A stretch of DNA of 64,000 nucleotides, taken from contig CP071496.1 in the NCBI GenBank assembly GCA_017354895.1, positions 2,542,001 through 2,606,000 of the forward strand. Direction: 5' to 3'. The translations under genes and the position numbers were made by a program. Below are positions 45,601 to 56,529 of this stretch, piece by piece. The notes under the pieces were generated by a model. The model worked only from the letters and a program-made list of their open reading frames with translations. It had not been told where the DNA came from and made no database searches. Within the stretch, counting starts at the first letter, position 1. Every line of letters starts with the position of its first letter. The DNA is from Podospora comata (taxonomy: Eukaryota; Ascomycota; Sordariomycetes; Sordariales; Podosporaceae).

Positions 45601-48600
45601 TGCCTTCCAGCGATCAGATCAGCCATCTGAAACCGCAATGGCCTGGGAAGCCGACGATCACCAAACTCAGCGATCTACTCTCGACGTAAAAGCAGACTGA
45701 CATCTGTCGACCGGAAGGGAGCTCGCAAATGCGGTTTCATTCGACGACGGAATCGGCGGATCCGCCCCCCCTCTCGATTGTCGGCCTGTATGCCTTGGGA
45801 ATGGGCGCAGAGAGCAGGCATGAACCGGGGAAGCTTGAAAGGGCGGCACGGCTAAGTCCAGCAAATGGAGGGGTTGACTGAGGCGGGTTCGAAAGTTTGA
45901 TGTGGTCTTACTAGCTGTGATATAGGTCCCAAGGGATAAGGACCCTCGTTCCCATTGGCTCCTGCAGCCCACACCCAAGGCCGAATTTGGCATGGTAAGA
46001 CGTCGCACACAACTGTATTGAGCAGAGAATGCAACATGGTGGATTTCGGAGACGATGGAAGGAGGGGTAGCTGTGTTGTCGATTTTCATCCTTCATTCCT
46101 GTACTCTGCGAACGGTATGCTGACGAATCCAACGTGCATTTCGGTGGTGTGTCTCTGCCATGAGAACCCGATAGATGTCGGCCAGAAGGACGGCTCAGGT
46201 AGCCGGGCCGCCCAAGATGTATGATGGACTCGGTATGATTCCATTGGTGGTAGCGGACGGGAAGAGGCGAGCAAGAGGACAAGCTACCTCTCCTCGCTCT
46301 CAAGGAGGGAGGAGTGATGAGCATGAAGCTCTGCAGATCGCAGGACTCTTGTTGGAAGACAATATTTACACCTCGTTGCTTTTGTGTGTTGTCCGATAGA
46401 GGTGTGCGTGCATGGAGGGAGCGGGAGGCTGCCGATTGGAAGGGCTGCAAGCCTCGGAGAGGGGTGCTCGGTTAGATCCCACCGAAAAGCTCACTTCATT
46501 GATGCCGAACGGCAAGGAAGAGGTCCCGGAGAGTTGCCGATGACTGCATTGGCGTTGACGCCTTGTCCTCCATTGAAATTCCAAGTTGACATGCACTGAC
46601 ATGCCATCTCATCTCATCTTTGCTTGAGGTGTAGGTCTGAATCCACTCCAAGATTCCCAAAGTGGCAAGGGTGTGTCTGAGATGTCTCCCCGCAATTGGT
46701 CAAAGCTTCCGCTGTCTATGACGACAGCTAGGGTGATTGATGAAGTTAACAGATACCTATCTCCTATTCATATCGTGCCTATCTGTCAAATCACTTCACA
46801 CCTCGCGCCTGTCTTCACGAAAACGACGGGACTTTTAGCTTATGCCAAGAGAGCAAAACGGCGCTGCCAAAGTTGTCAGGAAATCAAAGCACTGTCGTCG
46901 GCACTCGGACGGGTGACTGCAGCCGGCGGTTGAGGTGCTACAGCTGACTGCCGCCGTCAGTGTGGTTTGGTGCAGTGCGGGCTGAACGGCGCGCGTCTGT
47001 TGGTGCTGTGGAGGATGCCACCTTGAACTCCCCTAGTCGGACGGGCCTGGCACATGGGTACCAAGATTTGCATTGAAGGGTCGAACCTGTGAGCAGCAGC
47101 AACCTTCTCCAGAAAACGGCCAGAGATGTTCCTTGGTTGACATTTGAACGGCACCCGCAGCAATCAGAAGATAAAAATCAACAACGTCTCCGTTTGCGAT
47201 AGCAACAGCAAACCAGCTTCGTTTGGAGAACGAGAACGAGGAACACACCGGTCGACGCGGCAGGATCGAGTGCGTGCGTATGCATCTCCAGCAGGGCCAT
47301 TGTCAACCTGTCCCCGACCCCTGCAATATGTCATCTGGACGGTCGTCGCTTTGACCCCCTCTTGTCGAAGCTTCCTCGAGATATTCGAAAACGCCAATCA
47401 TGGACCGGCGGCGGCATTGATGACATATCATTCCATCATCAAGCCACCGCGGAACTCCAAGATCCCTCTTGGCTCACCGAGAGTCAGCAGATGCTCTGTG
47501 CCTCTGAGCTTGTTCAAAGCCTGATAGCTGGACGCGAGAACACCTCCTCCAGCTGTCGCATGCACGCTGATACGCCCCGGCACCAATTAATATAACAGCT
47601 CCTGCGAAGAGCTTGTATTGGTTCCATTTACAGGCTGGAAGGCTGCTGTTGATGTTGCATCAACCCCCTCCAAGCCATCGCCGAGAGGTGGTGTGTAAGG
47701 AACAGACACGGCTGCTGCCATGTCCAACAGGACGACTGCACAACCACAACACAACCGCAAAAGGAGCAGAAGGCGAGACGAAACACTGGACCTCCGCTCC
47801 TCAACAGTGCCGCTCCTGCATTAGTGGACTGCCTCTGCCTGTTCCTGAAAATCTGCCATGTGTTTTATGGAGGCCGGTGCCATGATGCAGACGCTTTGAC
47901 AGACAGTCTGAGCGAGAGGGAGCAAAAGGAAGGATTCTGTGATGATTCTCGAAGGCTGGGCATGAAACTTTGACTCGTGCTAACTTTCCAACCCAAGCAA
48001 AGAAGCGACGATCTTGCCAACGACTTTTCGATCGAGCCACCCACATGGTTGACGTGGAACTCGATGCCTCCTCTTCACTGGCGCTGTTCACCAAGTTCAG
48101 ATGACATGATGATGCCCGGTTAAGGTGAGGGGGTGCTGTAGGATTGCTACACTACATACATAGTGTATGTTCCGGTCCTGGGCTGGAGGCATGTCGAAGG
48201 GCCTGGCAGCCCTGGCCTCTGTCTGGCTACAGCGAATGAAGAGGCGCGTCGTCTGGGGAATACCACCATAAACTGCACTAACAGCTCGGCCGATCACGCT
48301 ACCTACTTTGGCGTTGTGCGAGAGCGAAGATGCTGCTGATGCAAAGAGTTACAGGCTGAGAGCTCCAACGTGTCCGGAGCCCCGATTCCGTGATGCCGGC
48401 GACGAAGCCTTCCGTAATTGCCAGTGTTCACCTGCCATCTTAGTAACCCCATGTGTCGAAACTGCAGCCTTCGAGTTCGGCATTGTTACATACAGACGAA
48501 AACGATCATCAGGGTGACGAGGACAAGACTCTGGTGAACCTGTTCCTGTCTAAAAAGAGGCGGGAAGCCAGTTGCGGGCCCGAACAAGTCTAGCACCCAC

Positions 48601-50299
48601 TCCGTGTTTATGCCAACCTGCAACGCACAGACGACAGCAGAGCTCAGAACGGAACTGTCGGGCATCCTGCAGTTTTCAATGCCGGGACAGGCCGTTGTTC
48701 GAGAAGCAGCTCACAGCAAAGCAAAGCAAAGCAAAGCAAAGCAAAGCAAAGCACAGCACACACAGACCTCTCCTCTTGCGGCTGACCGCCTCCTCGGAAT
48801 TTTGTCGAGGCTTATATATCAATGCCACGATGAATCGATGATGAAAGAAAAGGACAGCAAGTAATAATCAAAGGGGTTTGGGTCACATTCTGTTCCCAGC
48901 ACCGGCAGCAGACCGGCAAGAGAGTAGGGAGAAAAGCGAATGTAATCCACAGGATGATGCTTGGGAGCTGTGCCGTTGCAAGATTTTGACGGGGTTTGAT
49001 GAAAGAGCCAGGCGAGGTAGAAGAGACTTTTGAAGCTGTACCTCCCCCCTGTCGAATGCTTTGCTCCAACCGCAAGCCAAGCGTTCTGACCAGCAGACGC
49101 AGACCACTTTCGGCACATTTATCCAGATGTCGTTGGACTCTTGGCGGTACCCGGTACTTCGTACCTCTGCCACCACGGTGGCCGCAGATATGCCAAGGTT
49201 GCATTCAGAGCTCCGTGCCCTGAACTCATTCACAGCATCACTTCAAGAAAGAGGAAAAGTAAAAATATATTTTACTTCCTTGCCAGCCACTAGCGGCTGC
49301 ACATTCAATGCATCCACGGGAGGGCAAGCCAGTTCACCTGAACCCGGGACTGTGGTGAGTTGGGGAGGGGGTAAACAGGAACCGACATGAAAAAAATAAA
49401 AATATGAAAAAAAGCTCATCTCAGAGGGGAACGAGATTCAGGACCGCAAACGGCGCCAAGATGGCACTCCATCCATCGTCAATCAACCACCACTGCGGCG
49501 TTGGCATCTTGACCCATCCGCCCATCAGACACCCCGGTCTACGCTACGGATCGTGGATACACACACACTGTTGCACCTCCCACCTCCCACCCTCCTCCTA
49601 GGTAGGGCAAGGTTGGTATTTAGAGGTGGTTTTGGCAAGGTAGTCAAGGTTAAAGCTGTGACCCTGGCCCTGCGTTCGATTCACAGGCAGAGGTCAATTA
49701 TGACAAATCGGCAGGGCAGTCTTGTTCGTTCGCGACGGGAGGTTAAAATGGCTGTCTGGGACCGGGCCATGTCGCTTTCTTAGTGTCCAGCTCTATCTCG
49801 CTGCTCGGGCTCCCGTTCCCGTGCGCCGAACTACTCGATCCTGGATGCTTGCCTGACTGGCGAGCGGTTGATGGCAGATGAAGAAATGGCAGGTTCGAGT
49901 TACGTTGGGGTGGTGAGACCCATGAGACCCTGCTAACGAACAGGCCAGGGTGACAGCCAAGCAGGACAGGGCAGCGACAGGGCACGCCTGGGAGTTCTTC
50001 GAACGGCCGCGATCAAGCCGGGAACGAATTGCTGGGGTACCCCCCCTGAAGCAATGTTCCCAGACGGGCATCCCAGGTCCTGTCAGTGATGGGCAATACC
50101 ACTGATGCCCGGCTACACATCCACCACCACCTCACTTTGCCTGCTTCAAGGGCCTTGTGCGTCTTGCGCTTCTCTAAGTGGGTGGCACTTCGGCCCTGTA
50201 TTTTCTTGTCGTGCCTCCGCTACGACTTAGCATGCTGAGATAGGTAGCTATATGTAATTCATCTGCCTCCCGGTCCCTTCCCCCGTCCCATCTCCCATC
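42601..50299. other. Gene desert, part 3
   Basis: The largest frames are 163 codons at 42712-43203 (+), 144 at 43895-44329 (+), 185 at 43993-44550 (-) and 179 at 45911-46450 (-). They overlap each other, show no motif and have no splice partners I could find. A minisatellite of seven GCAAA units lies at 48716-48750. The region could hold noncoding transcripts or distal control elements of the velvet gene, but the sequence alone does not show this. Confidence 0.4.
48716..48750. repeat. Seven tandem copies of GCAAA
   Basis: Perfect pentanucleotide repeat in gene-free DNA. Confidence 0.9.
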
Positions 50300-51699
50300 T
50301 TGTCCCATCGCATCATTCTCCATCGTGTGACCGGTTCCAGAAAATCATTCCCCATCTCGACCGGACCGTCCCCTGCCCACTGGACTCACCTTATATGCCA
50401 GCCCACATCAGACACACGGCATTGTCACCTTGGCTTCGCCTGTCCCGTTCTCCGGATTTTCACTCTGCCATCTGTTCAAAAGTGTCCGCTGTTCACTTGC
50501 ATCGCTGGACCATCCACGACTCGGCTAGGTTGAACACTCAAAGTTTATTCACCCCCGCCCCCCCCTCCCACCCTCCCCAAGAACCCCGACCTGGTGTGTG
50601 TGTTTCCATCTTAGGTTTTCTCCAAACCAGCCTTGACGACATCGACATCCCTCGCCGCCGCCACAAGCGATACTAACTTCGGCCGGTCCAGGTCTCGGGG
50701 CATATGCGCCAGTCAAAAGATTGTCAAGAGATTGTCTGTCTTGATCTGGCTTGCATGTGGGACACTTCCTAGAGGTGATAAAGACTACGGGCCCCAGAAT
50801 CCGAAAACAGGACAACTCTGGAGAGGCGGATATCGGGGAATTAGGCCAGGAGGGACTTCCCAGCCTGAGACCACCAAGACGGGACGGAAGGGGTGCAGGC
50901 GAGAAGAAACGAGGGAAGGAACCCGGAAGGGCCTGGCCAGCTACGACACTGAACGATACACTGAACGACACACACACACTGAACGAGACTCCGTCTGGTT
51001 GCATCCACTCACCCATTCTCACCCAATCCGCATTCCTCCACTCACACCTACCACCTACCTTACCTTCTCAACCGTTCAAGTACCCCCCATCTGCACCTTC
51101 TGCAGCTCACCTGCATACACCTGAAGCATCCCAGCATTCAGGTTGGCTTCACGTATCGTATGTGTCTTTTATATCATAACTATACCTATACCTCCTCCCC
51201 TCCCCTCGCCCACCCTCTCCTCCTTCCTTTTCTCCTGCCAACCCCCGCCTTCCAGTTTGTAGACAGTACCGTTGCTTTCTGATCCAGTCTGGGCTGCGTC
51301 AGAGGCTCAAAACCGTTATCACAGAGCTGTGGCTTCGTTTCCGTGGTTCTTCTGTTCTTTTTCCTGCCCCGACTTACACAGTGTAGCAGCAGTTTCTCAG
51401 ACACCGCATCGTCGACAATATCAGCCACTACCAACTCTAAAACAAAAAACCCCTCGTGACCACTCCCTCCACATCACAAGCTCAAACAATTGCGATAGCT
51501 TGCCCTACTCCACCGAACCGTAGCGCTCCTTACACTTTTCTCGCGCACACACGGGTTGACTGTGGTTCCGTCCAAACTCAACCACCAAGTTTCGACCAGA
51601 AACAACCCATCCTTGGGACGACGTTGTTACCACTCTCAATTAGTTTCCCGCCCTGTCTCTGCACCGCACTGGAGCGTAGCCAGGCCGGCCACCGACAAG
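50300..51699 (+). promoter_or_regulatory. Promoter and pyrimidine-rich leader of the velvet gene
   Basis: The 1.4 kb before the velvet start codon are strongly C- and T-rich on the + strand, with long tracts near 50550-50580 and 51183-51250 and CA/TC-rich stretches to 51660. This is the usual composition of a long 5' leader of a fungal regulatory gene. The transcription start cannot be placed from sequence. Confidence 0.45.
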
Positions 51700-52979
51700 A
51701 TGATGGCAGGACTCGCAGCCCAGGATTATCAGCTGGAAATAAGACAACAGCCCAAGGCAGGCTGCGTGGCTCTCACGAAAGGAAAAGGTATGGAAAATTG
51801 CGCGCTGCTCTGAACACGCAGCTTACATTCGTTATGACAGATCGCCGACCACTGGATCCTCCTCCAATCGTCCAGCTCAAGGTCTCGCCGAGGTTGGATC
51901 CCACCCAGAGGTTTCTCCAGAATCCTTACCTTATCCTCATCGCCAAACTGGTTCCCAAGGATGGCGAAAATGATGAGCAACAACGGCGAACCGAAACCAA
52001 AGGGGGCGACTTGGCCGGGACAGTCGTCTCCTCTCTCTACAACCTCAAGGATACCGATAATACCCAGGGTGGATTTTTTGTGTTTGGGGATTTGTCAGTG
52101 AAAAGAGAGGGCTCTTTTCGACTCGAGTTCACCCTCTTCGAGCTCAGATCACAGACCAAAGACTGCTGGCAGCTCTCCAGCTGTATTTCGGACACTTTCC
52201 AGGTTTATGCCAACAAGGCCTTCCCTGGATTGCAGGAATCGACATTTCTGACCAGGACGTTCAGCGACCAGGGTGTCCGGCTACGGTTACGAAAGGACTC
52301 GAGGACGGTTGTTCAGAGCAGAAAACGCGGTGCCAGCGGTGCGCCCCAGGTTGACATGAAGCCGCAGTCGATTGGTTACATGCATAGCGGAAATCACGAC
52401 TTGAGTCCCAATGGCCAGCAGCACCACGGCAGAAGGACTAGCGCTCTGGAGTTCGACAATGGAAGCTACGACTTTGGATATGACCCCCGAGGCGGCAAGC
52501 GCATGCGACACAACAGCTCGGCCGGCAATCACCCCGGCTACGACAGCGGCTATTACACCCATCATAACCCAAACCCTAGGACGATACCAGAGCCCATGGT
52601 GTCGGCTGCCTTTTCCAACGGCATCCCCATGACTACCAGCTACCCAGTGCATACACAGCCTGCCATCTCTGGAATCTCCATGCGCCCTAGTATGGCAGCT
52701 TTCCCGCCTCTGCATCCGCTTGACACGCAGATCTCGCCACACTCTGCCGGCCCGAATTCAGCATCGTCAACCTTCTCTCCAGGCACGAGCTTCTCTCCAG
52801 GCACGAGAAGGTCTCCCCTCTCAGCATACCAATACCCGAACACACATCATAACATCTATGGCTCGCCCACTCATATGAATTACCAGACGACTTCAGCACA
52901 GCAGCCAATGGCTCAGCATGGTGACATGGGGTTGTCACTTCCACTCCCAGGTATTGACCTTGGCGACATTGAGAAATAA
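51700..52979 (+). CDS. vosA: VosA-type velvet regulator
   Basis: Nuclear developmental regulator with a velvet DNA-binding and dimerisation fold; VosA proteins control spore maturation, trehalose build-up and timing of sporulation, usually as a pair with VelB. Exons are 51700-51787 and 51841-52979, 408 aa. The short first exon gives YQLEIRQQPKAG, and the 53-nt phase-1 intron joins TKGK-DRRPLDPPPIVQL, the hallmark of VosA. The velvet domain runs to about residue 180 and includes GGFFVFGDLSVKREGSFRLEFTLFEL. After it come a basic KDSRTVVQSRKRG stretch and a second basic cluster (GKRMRHN), likely nuclear signals, then a long S/P/H/Y-rich disordered tail, as in other VosA proteins. The length is near the 430 aa of Aspergillus VosA. 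VelB and VelC are less likely, because VelB carries an insert in its domain and VelC a longer N-terminal arm. Confidence 0.93.
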
Positions 52980-54623
52980 GGGCTCACCCGCCTGGCTTTT
53001 CCTTTTGCTCTTGCGGAGCTGAGCAGCGAGTATATCGCCGACTAATCCCCCTTTCGCTGCGTCCGTAATTCCTGACTCTTTGCATTGGATGGAAAGGAAA
53101 ATTGAGTGCACGGTTCTACCACATATGAGATTGGAAGTGGGGAGAGTGCAAGGGTAGCTTTTGAGCTGGGACTTTCTCTTTCTTTTTATTTTATTTTATT
53201 TTACTGAATGGCTGTCTGGAATTCTCGGTGTTATAAAGGCAAACGATATCCTCTCTGTCGGTTTCTTTTGTCGGTTGTTGGGTCTTGGGTTCGGTCAAGC
53301 AAATGGGCATTGGAGAGAGCAAAGGAAAGAAAGCACGATTCCCCGGGGTACGGTGTAATTTTCTTGCAGGGTTCATATTTCATCTTCTCTTGTTACACTT
53401 TTACTCAACACCACTACCAACATCGCACACCTTCACTTTATTCATGGCATTCTTCGACTTCTTCCGCCAAGGAACCATCGCTTCTGCCTCTTTCTCCCAC
53501 TCTTTCTCCGCCCACCGCTTTTACGAAGTCATGAGAGATCACTTGTTTCCCGAGAACGGAGGGAGCAAGGTCATGTTAGCGAAGCAAACGAGTAAGCTGC
53601 GAGTTTGGGTTGGTCGTTGGCTTTTGAGTGATACCCCTCCGCGAATTTGGTTATGGTTATTTCTGGTGGCAACGGAAAGCGAAAAGGGAAAGGGAAAAAG
53701 GATTATGCTTACCAGAGAGGGAGAGCTATCAGGGGGAGGTAATTACTGGGTAGGGGGAAGGAAGATGGTGATGCTTCCGAGGCTGAGGTTTCTTGTTTTG
53801 AGGAAGTTGTCCTGTGCATGTTGGGTTATACCTAGTCAGCGTTGGTAGGTATTAGAGAATAGTACCTGGTGGAATCACCATAAGAAATATGGTACCGCAT
53901 GCATGGGGCTTATATATGATAAAATCGCAGCTTGGTGTCCTGGTGATGTGACGTTTTTAAAGGCGGAATATGTGCTTAATGCAGATGTGTTTGGCACAAG
54001 CTGACCCCCCAAAAAACCGTGTTATGTGATTGGCTGGATTTAATTTGGCTAGCTCTGATTGGACGGCTAGGATTGGGCTTTTCTCTTCTATCAACGGCGA
54101 TTAGATAGATATGTAGATGGGGATCCAACTCATCGACCAAGACCGATACTGTACGAACCTTTCCTATCCTTGCTGAGTCACGAGGGGCTGGAACTTTCTG
54201 TTTTGGATGGACTCGGTCCTTTTTCCCCACATGGTAGAAAGCCATTTCACGAGGGGGCGCCCGGGCTTTTGGAGGCTGAATTAAAGTTTTTGACGGGGCG
54301 TGGAAATCTGACGGGTTGTCAAACCTAGGTGTGGGGGTGCGGGGCGGCAGCGGTGGCGGCGGGGTTGGGATGATGGCTGATGGTTTCCAGGTTGGCATGT
54401 GAATATGATGGGATGGATTTGGAAGTAGGAATTAGTAGTTGCTCTAGTGATAGTACCATACGTTATCATTGGGCTTGTCATGCCCCAGTATGTATTTTCA
54501 TCAGGAAATATCTCATCTAGTCTCAAATATTGGTAGAGTTTCACGTATATCAACGCCCCCGTCATCTTCTGATCGTATTCTGCCTTTTCTTCCCCAAGTC
54601 ATTACTTTGATCCATCGCCCGAC
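52980..54623. other. 3' flank of the velvet gene and GH43 3' side; no supported gene
   Basis: A frame of 187 codons at 53285-53848 (+) is the longest here, but it is basic, tryptophan-rich and without a motif. It probably lies in 3' UTR or spacer DNA. The rest up to the GH43 stop codon has no coding signal. Confidence 0.4.
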
Positions 54624-55821
54624 TCAAACCCCCCACCTCTGCCTCAACGCCTCATAAACCGTCCCATTAATCGGCAAAACACTCCCGTGTCTCAAATTCT
54701 TCGGAAAGTTATTCCTGTTGCTCCCCACCCACCCCGAATTACTCCCCGGGTTCGTACTCTCAAACGGCCTGTACCCATCGCTCCCGTAAAAGTCCAACAG
54801 CAAGTGCACCTTCCTCGGGTCGACATTGTCCAGATAACTCGCCGGCCCTTCCACCCCCGACTGAATAATCGCCCCGTCACCCCCCGGTCTGGTCCACGTG
54901 CCGAATAACCCATTGTTGGACACCTCCACAAAGACCGTCTTTCGTGTCTCGTCTTTCATGAATCGGAGGAAGGAGGTGGGGGATAAGGGGAGGTAGTTGA
55001 GGTCGATGATGTTGGTGGGGTTCTTGTCGATGAGGGTTTGGGGAGCCGAGAAAGTTTTAAAGTCGGAGGTGTAGGCGTAGCGCATGCGGATGTTGGTTGG
55101 GTTGCCGGTGTGGCGGGGGTCCGACGTGGGGTACTATGAGTGGTGAGGATGAAGTTTATTTTGTTTGGGGGAAAGGGGGAAAGGTACAAATTTGGAAGCC
55201 CAATGAACGAGGTATTGCCCCTTGGCAGGATCCCAGATTGCTTCTGGGGCCCAGACCATACCCGCTGTGGCGTCTTCGACGGTGACGAGTCGCTCGTTGG
55301 TCCAGTTGATCAGGTCGGTGCTTTCCCAGACGAAAATGCCTCGGGAGCCGGTTCGTTGGGCCGCATCCCAGGTTGTCTGGTTTGTTGTCAGTCTGTTGAG
55401 GCACTTGCATCTTGGTGTCCTATTTGCTGGAACATACTCTCCCAATGTGAAGGTCAGTGCCGATGATATACCACTTCCTCCCTGATTCGCTCCCGCCGCC
55501 AGGAACAATTGTAGGGTCTCGAACACCAGTAGTCCCCTTGGTCGGCCTGATAACTGGCTGTCCTCTATTCAACGCTCTGAAGGAGAGAGCATCGTTGCCG
55601 TTGCTGAGGTAAAAGTAGACATAGGGGTCGGCCCCAAGGAAGAAGGCGCCCAGATATCCAGCCAGGTTGTTGGTCTGTCGCTTTGTTACATCCACTCCAA
55701 GGTCGGCAAGGTCGAGAAACAGCCCCCCAGAACCGCGGCTCTTGATACTTGCCGCAAAAGATGACCAAGTAAAGAGGAGAGCAGCGAGTGCCCAAAGAGC
55801 CTTGGGCGTTGCCTGCACCAT
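54624..55821 (-). CDS. Secreted GH43-type glycosidase (arabinan/arabinoside active, putative)
   Basis: Five-bladed beta-propeller glycosidase family acting on arabinose- or xylose-containing side chains of pectin and xylan. Exons on the - strand are 55821-55438, 55376-55188 and 55133-54624, 360 aa; both introns (61 and 54 nt) are phase 0. The N terminus has a signal peptide (MVQATPKALWALAALLFTWSSFAA). Family landmarks are GVRDPTIV with the likely catalytic base Asp, FVWESTDLINW, WAPEAIWD, the phrase HWASKF, RYAYTSDFKTF and GVEGPASYL with the probable acid Glu. No carbohydrate-binding module is attached. The exact specificity within GH43 cannot be read from sequence. With the pectinesterase and LPMO it makes three plant-wall enzymes in the window, 25 kb apart, so they are not a cluster in the strict sense. 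Confidence 0.9.
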
Positions 55822-56529
55822 GGTAATCGTGGGGCGGGTACAGTGTTACCACGAAACAAGTACCCAACGACCGGCGTACATAAAGAGTCCCAGATACCCG
55901 GGCGAGATCAGATGTAGACCTGCAGGAACCCGGCCGCGACTGGACCACGGTCTTTATATGGGGCTCAAGGCAAGCGCTCCCATCCATCTCTTCCCATCAT
56001 GTGGTTCTGGAACCGCTCCCGTCAGCGGTATAGAGCATGTTCCCCACAATCTGTGGTCGGGGAAAAGATGGGGTAACATTTAGCCATGATCTACTGAGGA
56101 GGAGGACGACTCGATCCTTATGGCTAAAGTCTCTCAATATTGTTTCGGCTTTTCCCGCTTTGGTGTGACTGCGTGCCCATCTGACGAATCTCTCCTCTTG
56201 CGATTGCTGGAATTACTTTTTTTTGCGCGCTGAACCACAGTTGAATGGACGGTTCGTCATGTATCGAAAGAATCCTTGGCAGATTTGGTATTGTGGACCG
56301 CATGGATTCGTGGAATAATTTTCCGATGGGTTTGTCGAGTTGTATTTGAGGGTCGGTTTTGACTATGGCTGGGGGCAATGCGGGGGTCGGCAGTTGGAGA
56401 TCATCGTGTTGACGAAGTCTCAAGACCACTTACAAGCGCTCCAATAGTTGTTCTTGCTTTTGTATTTTTCGACAGTTTCCATGTGATTGAGTTTCCGACC
56501 CCAACTCCTCATAAAAGACAGCCGTTAAT
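55822..56529. promoter_or_regulatory. GH43 promoter and 3' flank of the Artemis-like gene
   Basis: Both neighbours are on the - strand. The part near 55822 should be the GH43 promoter. No coding frame of note. Confidence 0.45.

Noticed and set aside
45911-46450. 179-codon frame on the - strand in the gene desert
   Set aside because: No motif, Ser/Pro/Arg-rich, overlapped by frames on the other strand.
53285-53848. 187-codon frame after the velvet gene
   Set aside because: Rich in W, K, F and R, with no domain and no good start context. It probably lies in the 3' flank of vosA.
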